Positions 30,798 through 38,821 of a stretch of 64,000 nt of DNA are shown here, piece by piece (within the stretch, counting starts at the first letter, position 1; each line of letters begins with the position of its first letter). The position numbers and the translations under genes were made by a program. The notes under the pieces were generated by a model, which saw only the letters and a list, made by a program, of their open reading frames with translations, did not search any database and was not told the DNA's origin. This DNA is from WSZJ01 sp964590435 (lineage in GTDB: Bacteria; Planctomycetota; MHYJ01; WSZJ01). The stretch is taken from the NCBI GenBank assembly GCA_964590435.1, contig CAZPWT010000066.1, positions 7,193 through 71,192 on the forward strand. The letters are read 5' to 3'.

Positions 30798-32816
30798 CTA
30801 CGGCTCGCTCAGATCGTCAAAAAGCTCGAAGTCGGAGGCAACTTCGGCGCCCCCTTGTTGGACAAATGAGAGCTCGTAGCCAGCGGCGTAGGGAAGGTCT
30901 GGCACGAATGCGAGAATCTCGCGCGGGCTGAGCACTTGGAACTGGACCGACACGCCCGCGATCTTGACGGCCTGGACGCTCTCGTAGCCGTCTCCGAGGA
31001 TTCGAAGGTGCCCTGTGCCATCCGTGAGGATGCGGGACGGAATCGTCTGGAGTACAACCGGTGTGCGCTGCCCGGTGGCGGCGTTTGGCGTGGAAAGCTG
31101 GTTGGTGAGATCGCGCAGGTCAAGTTGCTCGCCGGGCCGGAGCGGACGAGAGAGCGCTACGAGCAATTCGTCGGATTCCGATTGAGGCATCGCGCCTTGG
31201 GCGAGCAACTCGTCGGCACCGCCCGGCGTATGCCCAATGATCGCGAATTGATGCGTCCTAGATGCGGCGATACCGACCACAGTTCCCTGCGCTTGGGGAC
31301 GTCCCAGCCAGTGGGGCGTGCGTTTCTGCCAATCCTGCGGCTGAACCACAAAGGTCGTGTCGAAAACACCGTCGCTGTTGGTATCCCTGAAGGTCACCCA
31401 CGGGGAGACCTTTCGTTCCGGAGTCAGAAAGCCAGGCAGTGCGACCAGGTCGCCGCCGACTTCCTCGAGTTGCGTCGCAAGATCGAAGTCGAGACTCTGC
31501 GGAACGTTCGCCAGAGCCATCGGCCCCAGAGCATCGGGGAGTCCGTCCGAATCGGAATCCGTGAGCTGAAGAAGGGCGCGGCTCGACGGAGAGTAGACGT
31601 ACACTCGCTCTCTCACGACGACCAGACTGGTCGCGCCGGGAAGCCTGGGATCGTCGCGGACGATGGTGCGGTCCTTCTGGCCAGCTTTCGAGTCGAACGG
31701 GATCAGGCGGACGACCCCCCTGAACTCCGCCTTATCGTCCAGACCGCACGCGACGAGCCAAATCGCGTCGTCCGCTGCGTGGATAAGGCGGGCCGAATGG
31801 AGAGCGTCGATTCCCGTGCGAATGATTCTGCCGTCAGTAACGCGAATTCGATCTTCGCCCGGTGAAATCCACATGTACTGCTTTGAGGTCGGGTCCGGCG
31901 GCTTTCCGGGTCCCGGAGTAACACCGACTTGCACCATGGCCGTCGTGTAATCGATGAGGGCCTCCGCCTTTTCGAGATCCGTAGTCGGCACAGGCTGCCC
32001 CGGCTTCAGGGTCTTGATCGTAAGCTCAATCGCCTTCGCCATGTTCTGATTCAGCTCTTGCGACGTGTAAACTTTCCCAGTCTTAGGATCGACGAAGTAG
32101 CTGAGAGCTTTGAGACGATCACCCTTGCCTGCAACGATGGCGCTTCGGGCCCCATCCATCTCGGAAACCTCATCCTTCGTTGCTGCAGCCCAAGGAGCAG
32201 TCCAGGTGGGTAGTCCTCCAGTCGCTGGCTTGCCGCTCCTAAGATTGACCTTCATTTTCGAGATGATTTCGGCAAGGGAATCCTGGAACTCCATATCTCC
32301 CGTGTAGGCCTGCAACTCTCCCTCAATTTTTGATCGCTTGAGCTCGAAGGTCTCCTTTGGACTGGGGCTTGCTCCGCCGTAGAAAGGCAAGTCCTGATAT
32401 AGGTGGATCCCTTCATGGACAATCGTGTCCATTAGTTGATAGAACAACGCACCCCTGCTGCTCCCGGCGAACAAGCCGCTATCCAGAATGACAGTCTTCT
32501 TTCCCGGGGAATTGCCAGAGTGGTGGACGTACCCGTTCGTGGTCCCCATGGCCTCCTTCGACACTCTCAGCGCACCGCCTGGGATCACCGTTTCCTTGTA
32601 TTTCTTGATAATCGTTTCCAGCTTCTTCTTGAGTGGATCGTCGGCAGCCAGTCCGGCGGCCAGACCCTCGACCATCGAAAGAGCCGTGTCGAATTTCGCC
32701 TTCGCTCCAGAGGGTGCGGATGAATCTTCGATTTTCACCGAAGACTCGTAGGGATCCGTCTGAGCTGGCACCGAGACCGCAAGGACGAGAAGACAGCCGA
32801 TTGTTCGCATCAGCAT
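30798..32816 (-). CDS. Secreted HExxH-containing protein (putative metalloprotease)
   Basis: This 672-residue protein has a signal peptide (RTIGCLLVLAVSVPAQ). Residues about 130-150 carry DTIVHEGIHLYQDLPF, a zinc HExxH motif; the third ligand is not evident, but Glu-rich helices follow (KIEGELQAYTGDMEF). The middle and C-terminal parts look like a beta-propeller or repeat region with calcium-type DSDSDGLPD and DTNSDGVFD loops, then an IPT-like beta domain (GDGYESVQAVKIAG). CAGGAG lies 6 nt before the ATG at 32816. Its GC content is lower than that of its neighbours, which may reflect transfer or relaxed constraint. Confidence 0.7.
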   Translation of the reverse strand: MLMRTIGCLLVLAVSVPAQTDPYESSVKIEDSSAPSGAKAKFDTALSMVEGLAAGLAADDPLKKKLETIIKKYKETVIPGGALRVSKEAMGTTNGYVHHSGNSPGKKTVILDSGLFAGSSRGALFYQLMDTIVHEGIHLYQDLPFYGGASPSPKETFELKRSKIEGELQAYTGDMEFQDSLAEIISKMKVNLRSGKPATGGLPTWTAPWAAATKDEVSEMDGARSAIVAGKGDRLKALSYFVDPKTGKVYTSQELNQNMAKAIELTIKTLKPGQPVPTTDLEKAEALIDYTTAMVQVGVTPGPGKPPDPTSKQYMWISPGEDRIRVTDGRIIRTGIDALHSARLIHAADDAIWLVACGLDDKAEFRGVVRLIPFDSKAGQKDRTIVRDDPRLPGATSLVVVRERVYVYSPSSRALLQLTDSDSDGLPDALGPMALANVPQSLDFDLATQLEEVGGDLVALPGFLTPERKVSPWVTFRDTNSDGVFDTTFVVQPQDWQKRTPHWLGRPQAQGTVVGIAASRTHQFAIIGHTPGGADELLAQGAMPQSESDELLVALSRPLRPGEQLDLRDLTNQLSTPNAATGQRTPVVLQTIPSRILTDGTGHLRILGDGYESVQAVKIAGVSVQFQVLSPREILAFVPDLPYAAGYELSFVQQGGAEVASDFELFDDLSEP

Positions 32817-32972
32817 ATAGGCTCCTGAGAATTCAGTGATGGGCACTGAGTTTGCCCCCCCTCAGATTCGCGGTTCAATGGAATTCCACTCGCGAACCGA
32901 CCTCGCATACCCAGGCCCCGCAGCAGACCGCGGCAAGGAACACTGGGCAGCCGTCACATCCTCTCTTCACCG

Positions 32973-34286
32973 CTACTTCCCCGCCGGCACCGCGACGTGC
33001 ACTTCCCCCGTCAGGAGCCGCTTCGGGTCCGCCCACTTTTCCTGCCGCTTGAGCAGCAGGTCGAAGTCGATCTCGACGAGGCCGCTGAAAACCTCCGCTC
33101 CGTTCGCCTGGATCACGACCGGCTTCGAGAGGTCCACCATGTCCGGCGTCACGCGGATCGTGAAGTCCTTCACGTCCTTCGTCGTCACCTTGTAGATGTT
33201 GCCGCCCGCGTACTCCGCCTCGATGCGCGCCCGCTCGCCGCACTCGCCGAACTCGAGCCACCACCCGCCCTTCAGCGGCGCCGTCTTCGGGAACGTCTTG
33301 TACCAGAGCGCGTCCCAGCACCAGACGACGCGCGTCGGCCAGACGATGCGGCGCTCCTTCTCGACCACCTCGAGCACCACTTTCTCGATCGCCGCCTTGT
33401 CCTTCCCGAACCACGTGTTGTGGTCGCCGCCCTTGTACTCCTGGTACCACACCGGCGTCCCCAGCTTCTTCAGCCACTCCACGCCCTTCCGATCCAGGTC
33501 CACGGGAACATCCTTGTCCTCGTCCCCGTGCCAGATCCAGTACCCGAGCTTTCCCGGCTGCTCGTACGGCCCCCGCTCCCCCCAGTTCGCCGGCGGCCCG
33601 CCCGCCATCGGCATCACCGCCGCCCAGTACTCGGGGTACCGCAGGCTGAACCACCACGACCCGAACCCGCCCGCGCTGAAGCCGCTCAGGTAGATCCGGT
33701 CCGGGTCCACGTTGAACTTCGCCCGCCACGAATCCATGAACGCGAAGAAGAACGACTCCTCGTAGTCCAGCGGGTCCGTCGCCCCGTCCACCGGGTGCCA
33801 GTACGACTTGTTCGGCGAAGTGGGCGCCACGCAGATCATCCCCTTCGACGACGCCCACGAGCTCCACGGCTCCGTCCCCTGCGGCCCGTTCGAGCCGTGC
33901 AGGTAGATCCACAGCGGCGTCGGCTTCGCCGGATCGTACTTCGGCGGCAACACCCACTCGTACTCGCGGTCCACCGTCCCCTGCTTGAAAACCTCTTTCC
34001 CGCGCTGCACCGGCGCACCCTTCGCATTCTTCGGCGCCGTCCGCACCGGCGCCCACCCGCGGATCAGCTCCAGGTCCTTCCTCGCCGCCTCCGACCACGG
34101 CACCTTCTCCCACTTCGCCGCCTCCCCCATCGCCGTCGCACGCTTCGCCGGATCCTCCGACAGGAACTCCTTGATCCGCTTCTGCCGGATCGGCGAGTCC
34201 GTCTTGAGCTTTTTCGGGGAAGCGTCCTCGGCGAACGCCGGGAGCGCGCAGAGCAGCGCGAAGAGCACACGAGCAGCGGTCTTCAT
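32973..34286 (-). CDS. Secreted alpha/beta-hydrolase, esterase/PHB-depolymerase-like
   Basis: This 437-residue protein has a signal peptide (VLFALLCALPAFA) and an alpha/beta-hydrolase core. It has LWIYLHGSNGP as oxyanion region, the nucleophile elbow GFSAGGFGSWW, and a later Asp/His pair (GDEDKDVPVD; GGDHNTWF). A C-terminal beta domain of about 120 residues follows. It probably cleaves ester bonds of extracellular substrates. The ATG lies next to the 168-nt inverted-repeat element that abuts tRNA-Leu. Confidence 0.82.
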   Translation of the reverse strand: MKTAARVLFALLCALPAFAEDASPKKLKTDSPIRQKRIKEFLSEDPAKRATAMGEAAKWEKVPWSEAARKDLELIRGWAPVRTAPKNAKGAPVQRGKEVFKQGTVDREYEWVLPPKYDPAKPTPLWIYLHGSNGPQGTEPWSSWASSKGMICVAPTSPNKSYWHPVDGATDPLDYEESFFFAFMDSWRAKFNVDPDRIYLSGFSAGGFGSWWFSLRYPEYWAAVMPMAGGPPANWGERGPYEQPGKLGYWIWHGDEDKDVPVDLDRKGVEWLKKLGTPVWYQEYKGGDHNTWFGKDKAAIEKVVLEVVEKERRIVWPTRVVWCWDALWYKTFPKTAPLKGGWWLEFGECGERARIEAEYAGGNIYKVTTKDVKDFTIRVTPDMVDLSKPVVIQANGAEVFSGLVEIDFDLLLKRQEKWADPKRLLTGEVHVAVPAGK

Positions 34287-34347
34287 CCCGCGGAGTATAT
34301 CCCTCGGTCCCGGCGGACGAGCAAAGCGAGTCCGTCCTGCCGTTCCC

Positions 34348-34515
34348 TATTTTTCGAAGCGCGCGGCGCGGGGTGAGGAGGCGCGGGAGAGGCGCGCCTG
34401 GACGTCAACCGGCGCATTGCTTCGCGCACCCCGCCGCCTCACAAACAAACCGTCCTTTACCCGCCGCGCGCCTCATCCGCGCCGACGAACCCCGCGCCGC
34501 GCGCTTCGAAAAATA
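34348..34515. mobile_element. MITE-like element: perfect 26-nt terminal inverted repeats at a tRNA 3' end
   Basis: The arms at 34348-34373 and 34490-34515 are exact reverse complements. Their cores begin TTTTTCGAAGCGCGCGGCG and are flanked by TA on both sides, as with TA-targeting (IS630/Tc1-type) miniature elements. One TA is the last two bases of tRNA-Leu(UAA). The 116-nt interior has more complementary segments (for example GAGGCGCGC with GCGCGCCTC) and no gene. A very long tRNA terminator hairpin is the alternative. Confidence 0.55.
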
Positions 34516-34599
34516 GCCGGGGAGGGGCTCGAACCCTCACGACCCTTTCAGGTCACAGGATTTTAAATCCCGTGCGTATGCCTGTTCCGCCACCCGGCC
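34514..34599 (-). tRNA. tRNA-Leu (anticodon UAA)
   Basis: This 86-nt class II tRNA has a 7-bp acceptor stem (GGCCGGG with CCCGGCT, one G-U pair) and TGGCGG at the D-arm entry. The anticodon stem CGGGA/TCCTG encloses TTTAAAA, giving TAA. The long variable arm is closed by GACC/GGTC, and the T arm is GAGGG-TTCGAGC-CCCTC. CCA is not encoded. It reads the rare codon TTA. Its 3' end abuts the inverted-repeat element. Confidence 0.92.
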
Positions 34600-34617
34600 G
34601 GGGAAAACTCGACGGGA

Positions 34618-35379
34618 CTACCTTAATCGCCGGAACGCGGCTGCGATCGGCAGGTGGTCTGACGGCATCTCCGGCGACGGCAGGACGGCGTCGTCGGCGA
34701 GGAGGCGAAGGGGGCGCGGCGTGGCCATGAGTTCCGCAGTATAGAGGATGAAGTCGATCCTGCGGGCCCTGCCGTTGGCGACGCACGTCGCGTCGCGGGG
34801 GCGGGAAGCGTAGGCATCGCGGAGGCCGGCGGCGGCGAAGCGGGCGATGACGGCGTCCTCGGCGGTGACGTTGAAGTCGCCGCAGACGATCCACGGCATC
34901 CCGGCGGCGCGCTCGCGGAGCGCCGCGAGGATCTCGTCGGCCTGGCGGAGGCCGAACCGCCTCGCGGGGTCCGTCCCCGGCGGGTCCCACTTGAGGTGAG
35001 ACGTCGCGAAGCCGACAGGGCCGCCGTCGAGCGCCGCAACCGCGACCAGCGCGACGTGCCCCGATCCGTCCGCGAACCGGAACGAGTCCCACGCCGCCGG
35101 CGCAAGCGGCGGCCGGAACCGGATCTCACACCCGTCCTTCCGGTTCCCTCCCTTCTTCGCGAAGCACTTCTTCCACGACGCCGAGAGCGCCAGCCGCGCG
35201 CTGAGGTCTTCCTCGACCTCCTGGAGACAGACGACGTCCGCGTCCAGCCCTTCCACGCGGTCGATCAGCCTTCCGAGCCGCAGCGCCGGGTCGATCGCTT
35301 CCGGGCGGCACCCGGCGTAGATGTCGGGCCGGATGTACGCGTCGGCCAGGACGTTCCAGGAAGCGACCGTGAAGGACAT
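34618..35379 (-). CDS. Endonuclease/exonuclease/phosphatase (EEP) family protein
   Basis: This 253-residue protein has the EEP fold motifs in order: VASWNVLAD, VVCLQEVEEDL (metal-binding Glu), ATSHLKWDP, VCGDFNVTAED (catalytic Asp/Asn) and PSDHLPIAAAF (catalytic Asp-His). It has no signal peptide, so it is cytoplasmic. Substrates in this family range from DNA to inositol phosphates and cannot be told here. The last codons lie close to the tRNA 5' end. Confidence 0.87.
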   Translation of the reverse strand: MSFTVASWNVLADAYIRPDIYAGCRPEAIDPALRLGRLIDRVEGLDADVVCLQEVEEDLSARLALSASWKKCFAKKGGNRKDGCEIRFRPPLAPAAWDSFRFADGSGHVALVAVAALDGGPVGFATSHLKWDPPGTDPARRFGLRQADEILAALRERAAGMPWIVCGDFNVTAEDAVIARFAAAGLRDAYASRPRDATCVANGRARRIDFILYTAELMATPRPLRLLADDAVLPSPEMPSDHLPIAAAFRRLR

Positions 35380-35451
35380 GGGCGCATTATGCCGCACGGG
35401 GCGCCGGTTATCGCTGGAACGGGGGCCCGCGCGGCCATAGCCTTGACCTCA

Positions 35452-36792
35452 ATGAAGCCTGTTGTGCTGCTCAACGTGGTCGGCCTCACGCCGCGGCAGG
35501 TCGGCGCGGACACGCCGCGCCTCCGCGCGCTGGCAGACGGCGGGTCGGGGGCGGTGCCCCTGAAGGGCGTCCTGCCGGCAGTGACCTGTTCCGCGCAAGC
35601 GACGATGCTGACCGGCCTCGCTCCGCAGGAGCACGGCGCCGTCGGGAACGGGTGGTTCCACCGCGAGACCGGCGAAGTGCGCTTCTGGCTCCAGTCGAAC
35701 GCCCTCGTCTCCGGCGAGAAGGTCTACGACGCGGCGCGGAAGCGGGACCCGAAGTTCACTTGTGCAAAGATGTTCTGGTGGTTCAACCAAGGTGCGGGCG
35801 TCGACTGGAGCGTGACGCCGAAGCCGCACTACGGCGCGGACGGGTCGAAGGTGTTCGACATCCAGTCGGACCCGCCGGAAATCGCGCGCGAGCTGGAGCA
35901 GAAGAGCGGGCCGTTTCCGTTCTTCAGCTTCTGGGGACCGAAGGCGGGGCTGCCGTCGTCCGACTGGATCGCGCGCGCCTCGGCCGACGTGATCCGGCGC
36001 TTCAAGCCGACGCTGACGCTCGTCTACCTGCCGCATCTCGACTACGACCACCAGCGGCAGGGCCCGGGGAACCCGGCGCTGCTGCGCGAGGTGGATACGT
36101 GTGCCGGTCTCGTGATGGACGCGGCGAGGGACATCGGCGCGACGGTCGCGGTGGTGAGCGAGTACGGGATCGCGCCGGTCTCGCGGGCGCTGTTTCCCAA
36201 CCGGCTGCTCCGCGAGGCGAACTGGCTCTCGGTGCGCGAAGGCCCGTTCGGGGAGATGCTGGACACGTTCGGATCGAAAGCCTTCGCCGTCGCGGACCAC
36301 CAGGTGGCGCACGTCTACGTCCGCGACGCGGCGAGCGTCTCCGCGGTCGCGGACAAACTGCGCGCCATCGGGACGCCGGTCGCCGGCGCCGCCCGCCGCG
36401 ACCTCGGCCTCGACTGCCCCCGCGCCGGCGACATCGTCCTCCTCGCCCCGCGCGACGCCTGGTACGCGTATGACTACTGGCTCGACGACCGCCGCGCCCC
36501 CGACTTCGCCCGCACCGTCGACATCCACCGCAAGCCCGGCTACGACCCCCGCGAACTCTTCATGGCCAAAGGCGCGGCCCCGAAAGCCGCCACCCGCCTC
36601 CTCCAGAAAAAACTCGGCATGCGTTACCTCATGGACGTCATCCCCCTCGACGCCTCCCTCGTCAAGGGCAGCCACGGCCTCGAGCCCGCCGACCCGCAGG
36701 ACGGGCCCGTGTGGATTTCCGGCGTGAAGGGAGTGCGCGTGAAGGAGATGCGCGAAGTCAAAGAGGCCCTGTTAAGACTGCTGGCTCGCTGA
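35452..36792 (+). CDS. Alkaline-phosphatase-superfamily phosphodiesterase/nucleotide pyrophosphatase
   Basis: This 446-residue protein begins VVLLNVVGLTP. It shows the nucleophile region PAVTCSAQATMLTGL (Thr), followed by HGAVGNGW. Metal-binding residues are in YLPHLDYDHQRQGPG and VVSEYGI, with a late His in KGSHG. This matches the NPP/AlkP core; it probably cleaves phosphodiesters or pyrophosphates. No signal peptide is visible. It starts 72 nt from the divergent EEP gene and ends before a large hairpin. Confidence 0.87.
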   Translation: MKPVVLLNVVGLTPRQVGADTPRLRALADGGSGAVPLKGVLPAVTCSAQATMLTGLAPQEHGAVGNGWFHRETGEVRFWLQSNALVSGEKVYDAARKRDPKFTCAKMFWWFNQGAGVDWSVTPKPHYGADGSKVFDIQSDPPEIARELEQKSGPFPFFSFWGPKAGLPSSDWIARASADVIRRFKPTLTLVYLPHLDYDHQRQGPGNPALLREVDTCAGLVMDAARDIGATVAVVSEYGIAPVSRALFPNRLLREANWLSVREGPFGEMLDTFGSKAFAVADHQVAHVYVRDAASVSAVADKLRAIGTPVAGAARRDLGLDCPRAGDIVLLAPRDAWYAYDYWLDDRRAPDFARTVDIHRKPGYDPRELFMAKGAAPKAATRLLQKKLGMRYLMDVIPLDASLVKGSHGLEPADPQDGPVWISGVKGVRVKEMREVKEALLRLLAR

Positions 36793-36814
36793 CACCCCTG
36801 TCCCCGCGGGTCAT

Positions 36815-36937
36815 TTCCCGGAAGCACGCAGGAATCCCGCGGGTCGGGCGGAGTCGGCCCGCACATGAAAACCATTCGCACCGCTGCCAGCAGGCCGACG
36901 CAGCCTGACCCGCGGGATTCCTGCGTGCTTCCGGGAA
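36815..36937. repeat. Long hairpin with perfect 31-nt arms between phosphodiesterase and histone genes
   Basis: The arms at 36815-36845 and 36907-36937 are exact reverse complements (TTCCCGGAAGCACGCAGG and onward). Pairing continues imperfectly inward (GTCGGCC with GGCCGAC), making a stem of about 45 bp. It lies 22 nt past the phosphodiesterase stop. It may be a terminator, an RNA processing site or a MITE-like remnant. No target duplication was seen. Confidence 0.65.
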
Positions 36938-36939
36938 TC

Positions 36940-36967
36940 TTGCTCTTCCCGCAGGACGCGCTATTCT
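36940..36967 (+). promoter_or_regulatory. Possible promoter of the histone gene
   Basis: TTGCTC (36940-36945) and TATTCT (36962-36967) are separated by 16 bp, 27 nt upstream of the histone ATG. The match to the consensus is moderate, but the position just after the large hairpin makes sense. Confidence 0.4.
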
Positions 36968-36994
36968 CCCTCGCAACCAATGGAGGGAACATCC

Positions 36995-37219
36995 ATGTCC
37001 GACCTGCCGAACGCCGCGATCAAGAGAATCCTCCTTGCCAACGGCGTCCCCCGGATCAGCGCTTCGTCCGTCTCCCTCGCGGCCGACGCCGCGCAGGAAT
37101 TCCTCGTCCGGCTCGCCAAGGGCTCCGTCGAGAGCATGAACGCGGCGAAGCGCAAGACGGTGATGGACGAGGACATCCAGGCGGCGAAGTCGGCGATCGC
37201 CAGCGGCCGGGTTTTCTAG
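36995..37219 (+). CDS. Archaeal-type histone-fold DNA-binding protein
   Basis: This 74-residue protein matches a single histone fold: helix 1 PNAAIKRILLANG, loop 1 VPRISASS, a long helix 2 (SLAADAAQEFLVRLAKGSVE), loop 2 AKRKTVMDED and helix 3 DIQAAKSAIA. The Arg-Ile-Ser of loop 1 and Lys-Arg-Lys-Thr-Val of loop 2 correspond to the DNA-contacting residues of archaeal histones (RVS; GRKTI). It has no tails. GGAGGG lies 7 nt before the ATG. Histones are uncommon in bacteria. Two helix-forming residues beyond the minimum are present at each end, so a dimer is plausible. A cyclase-domain gene follows 12 nt downstream. Confidence 0.85.
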   Translation: MSDLPNAAIKRILLANGVPRISASSVSLAADAAQEFLVRLAKGSVESMNAAKRKTVMDEDIQAAKSAIASGRVF

Positions 37220-37231
37220 CCTGGCCCGCGG

Positions 37232-37837
37232 ATGACCGAGGAGCAGTTCTTCAAACTTCTCGCGAAGCGCGCGACGGCGCGCGGGCGCGCTCGGACGCCG
37301 ATTGACGCGCGCCTGAAGACGTGCGAGCGGCCGGGGGCGATCCTCGTCACCGACTACCGGAACTTCAGCCTGTTCACGGAGCTGTTCGGGATCCTGCACT
37401 TCCTGACGCTCATCGCGGACGGCGAACTGCTCCTGTCGCCGCTGGTGCGCAAGCACGGCGGGCACGTGCTCAAGTGGGAAGCGGACTCGCTGTTCGCGTG
37501 GTTCGACGGGGCGGGCGGGGCACGGGCGGCGGTTGAGGCGGCCGTGGCGATGAACCGGGCGCTGGCGAAACGGAATGCGGGGCTCCCCGAGGCCGAGCAG
37601 TTGCGGCTGTGCTGCGGCATCGGGTTCGGACCGGTGTTCCGCTTCGGGCGGGAAGCGTTCGGCGCGCAGGTGAACCGCGCGGCGAAACTCGGCGAGGACC
37701 TCGCGGGCGAGGAGCAAATCCTGGTGACGCAGGAGGCCGTCGAGGCCGCCGGCGCCGGGTTCCACTGGCACCCGCGCAAGATCGTCCGCTTCAAGGCGTT
37801 CAAGTTCCCCTACCGCGAGCTGAAATGGACGGTGTAG
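37232..37837 (+). CDS. Class III adenylate/guanylate cyclase-domain protein
   Basis: This 201-residue protein is a single cyclase homology domain. It has a first metal Asp in VTDYRNFSLFT, the central KWEADSLFAWF (second Asp, with Glu beside it), and GAQVNRAAKLG with the transition-state Asn and Arg. It could therefore be active. There is no membrane or receptor domain. It starts 12 nt after the histone stop and its end overlaps the EamA gene by 13 nt, so the three genes look like one operon. Confidence 0.82.
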   Translation: MTEEQFFKLLAKRATARGRARTPIDARLKTCERPGAILVTDYRNFSLFTELFGILHFLTLIADGELLLSPLVRKHGGHVLKWEADSLFAWFDGAGGARAAVEAAVAMNRALAKRNAGLPEAEQLRLCCGIGFGPVFRFGREAFGAQVNRAAKLGEDLAGEEQILVTQEAVEAAGAGFHWHPRKIVRFKAFKFPYRELKWTV

Positions 37838-38802
37838 GGGCGGACGCGGCCGGCGCGGCACGCCGGCGGACGCACGCCGTGTGGGGGCTGATCGTCTGCA
37901 CGCTCTTCTGGGGCGCGACGTTCTTCCTCATGAAGACGGGAAGCGAGCGGATCGCGGAGCGGCTGCCGGAGGCGGACCGCGGCTGGGCGCCGCTCCTGTT
38001 CCTGGCGGTGAGGTTTGCGGTGGCGGCGGTGGCGTTCCCGATCGCGTTTCCGCGGCTGCGCAACGGTTCGCGCGGGTCGATCCGGTGGGGGGTCCTCGCG
38101 GGCGTGCCTTTCACCGCGGGGTTCATCCTGCAGATCTACGGGCTGCGCGACGTCGATCCCTCGGTGTCCGCGCTCTTCACCAGCATGTTCGTGATGTTCA
38201 CGCCGCTGATCGGCGTCGCGCTGTTCGGGAAGCGCCCGTCCGCGGCGGTCGCGCTGGCGATCGCCTGCGCGGTCGTCGGGCTCTGGCTCGTGACGGGCGC
38301 GGGCAAGTCGGGGATCCCGACGATGGGGCGCGGGGAAATCCTGTCGCTCCTCTGCGCCCTCGTCTTCTCGTTCCAGATCCACGCGACGGACATCGGCACC
38401 AAGAAGTGCGACCCGATCGGGCTCGCGTGGCACCAGGTCACGTTCGCCGCCATCGCCTGCGCCGTCCCGGTCCTCGTCGCCCGCCCCGGGATGTTCGGCG
38501 CCGTCGCCGCCGCCTTCCCCGAACGCGACGTCTGGCTCGGCATCAGCTTCACCGCCATCCTCGCCACCGTCGGCTCCATCGCGCTCATGTCCCACTTCCA
38601 GCGCTTCCTGTCGCCCAACCACGCCGCCGTCATCTACACGCTCGAGCCCGTCTTCGCCGGCATCTTCTCGTGGATCTTCTTCGGCGAGTCCTTCGGCGGC
38701 GCGAAGCTCCTCGGAGGAGCGTTCGTCATCGCGGGGAATTTTGCGTGCGGCGTGAAGGGCGAGAAGGAAGAGCCGCAGGCGGACGGCAGGGGCGGGCCGT
38801 AG
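37825..38802 (+). CDS. EamA/DMT-family transporter
   Basis: This 325-residue protein has ten hydrophobic helices in two EamA repeats. Repeat 1 starts AVWGLIVCTLFWGATFFLMK and repeat 2 GEILSLLCALVFSFQIH. The end helices carry YTLEPVFAGIFSWIFFGES, the strongest family signature. The substrate is unknown; relatives export metabolites or amino acids. The ATG at 37825 lies inside the last codons of the cyclase gene. Confidence 0.88.
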   Translation: MDGVGADAAGAARRRTHAVWGLIVCTLFWGATFFLMKTGSERIAERLPEADRGWAPLLFLAVRFAVAAVAFPIAFPRLRNGSRGSIRWGVLAGVPFTAGFILQIYGLRDVDPSVSALFTSMFVMFTPLIGVALFGKRPSAAVALAIACAVVGLWLVTGAGKSGIPTMGRGEILSLLCALVFSFQIHATDIGTKKCDPIGLAWHQVTFAAIACAVPVLVARPGMFGAVAAAFPERDVWLGISFTAILATVGSIALMSHFQRFLSPNHAAVIYTLEPVFAGIFSWIFFGESFGGAKLLGGAFVIAGNFACGVKGEKEEPQADGRGGP

Positions 38803-38810
38803 CCCGCCCC
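38789..38810. terminator. GC hairpin between convergent genes
   Basis: A perfect 8-bp stem (GGGGCGGG with CCCGCCCC) encloses the stop codon of the EamA gene in its loop. It lies 12 nt before the end of the convergent lipoprotein gene, so it may serve both strands. No T-run is present. Confidence 0.45.
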
Positions 38811-38821
38811 CGCTTCAGGCG

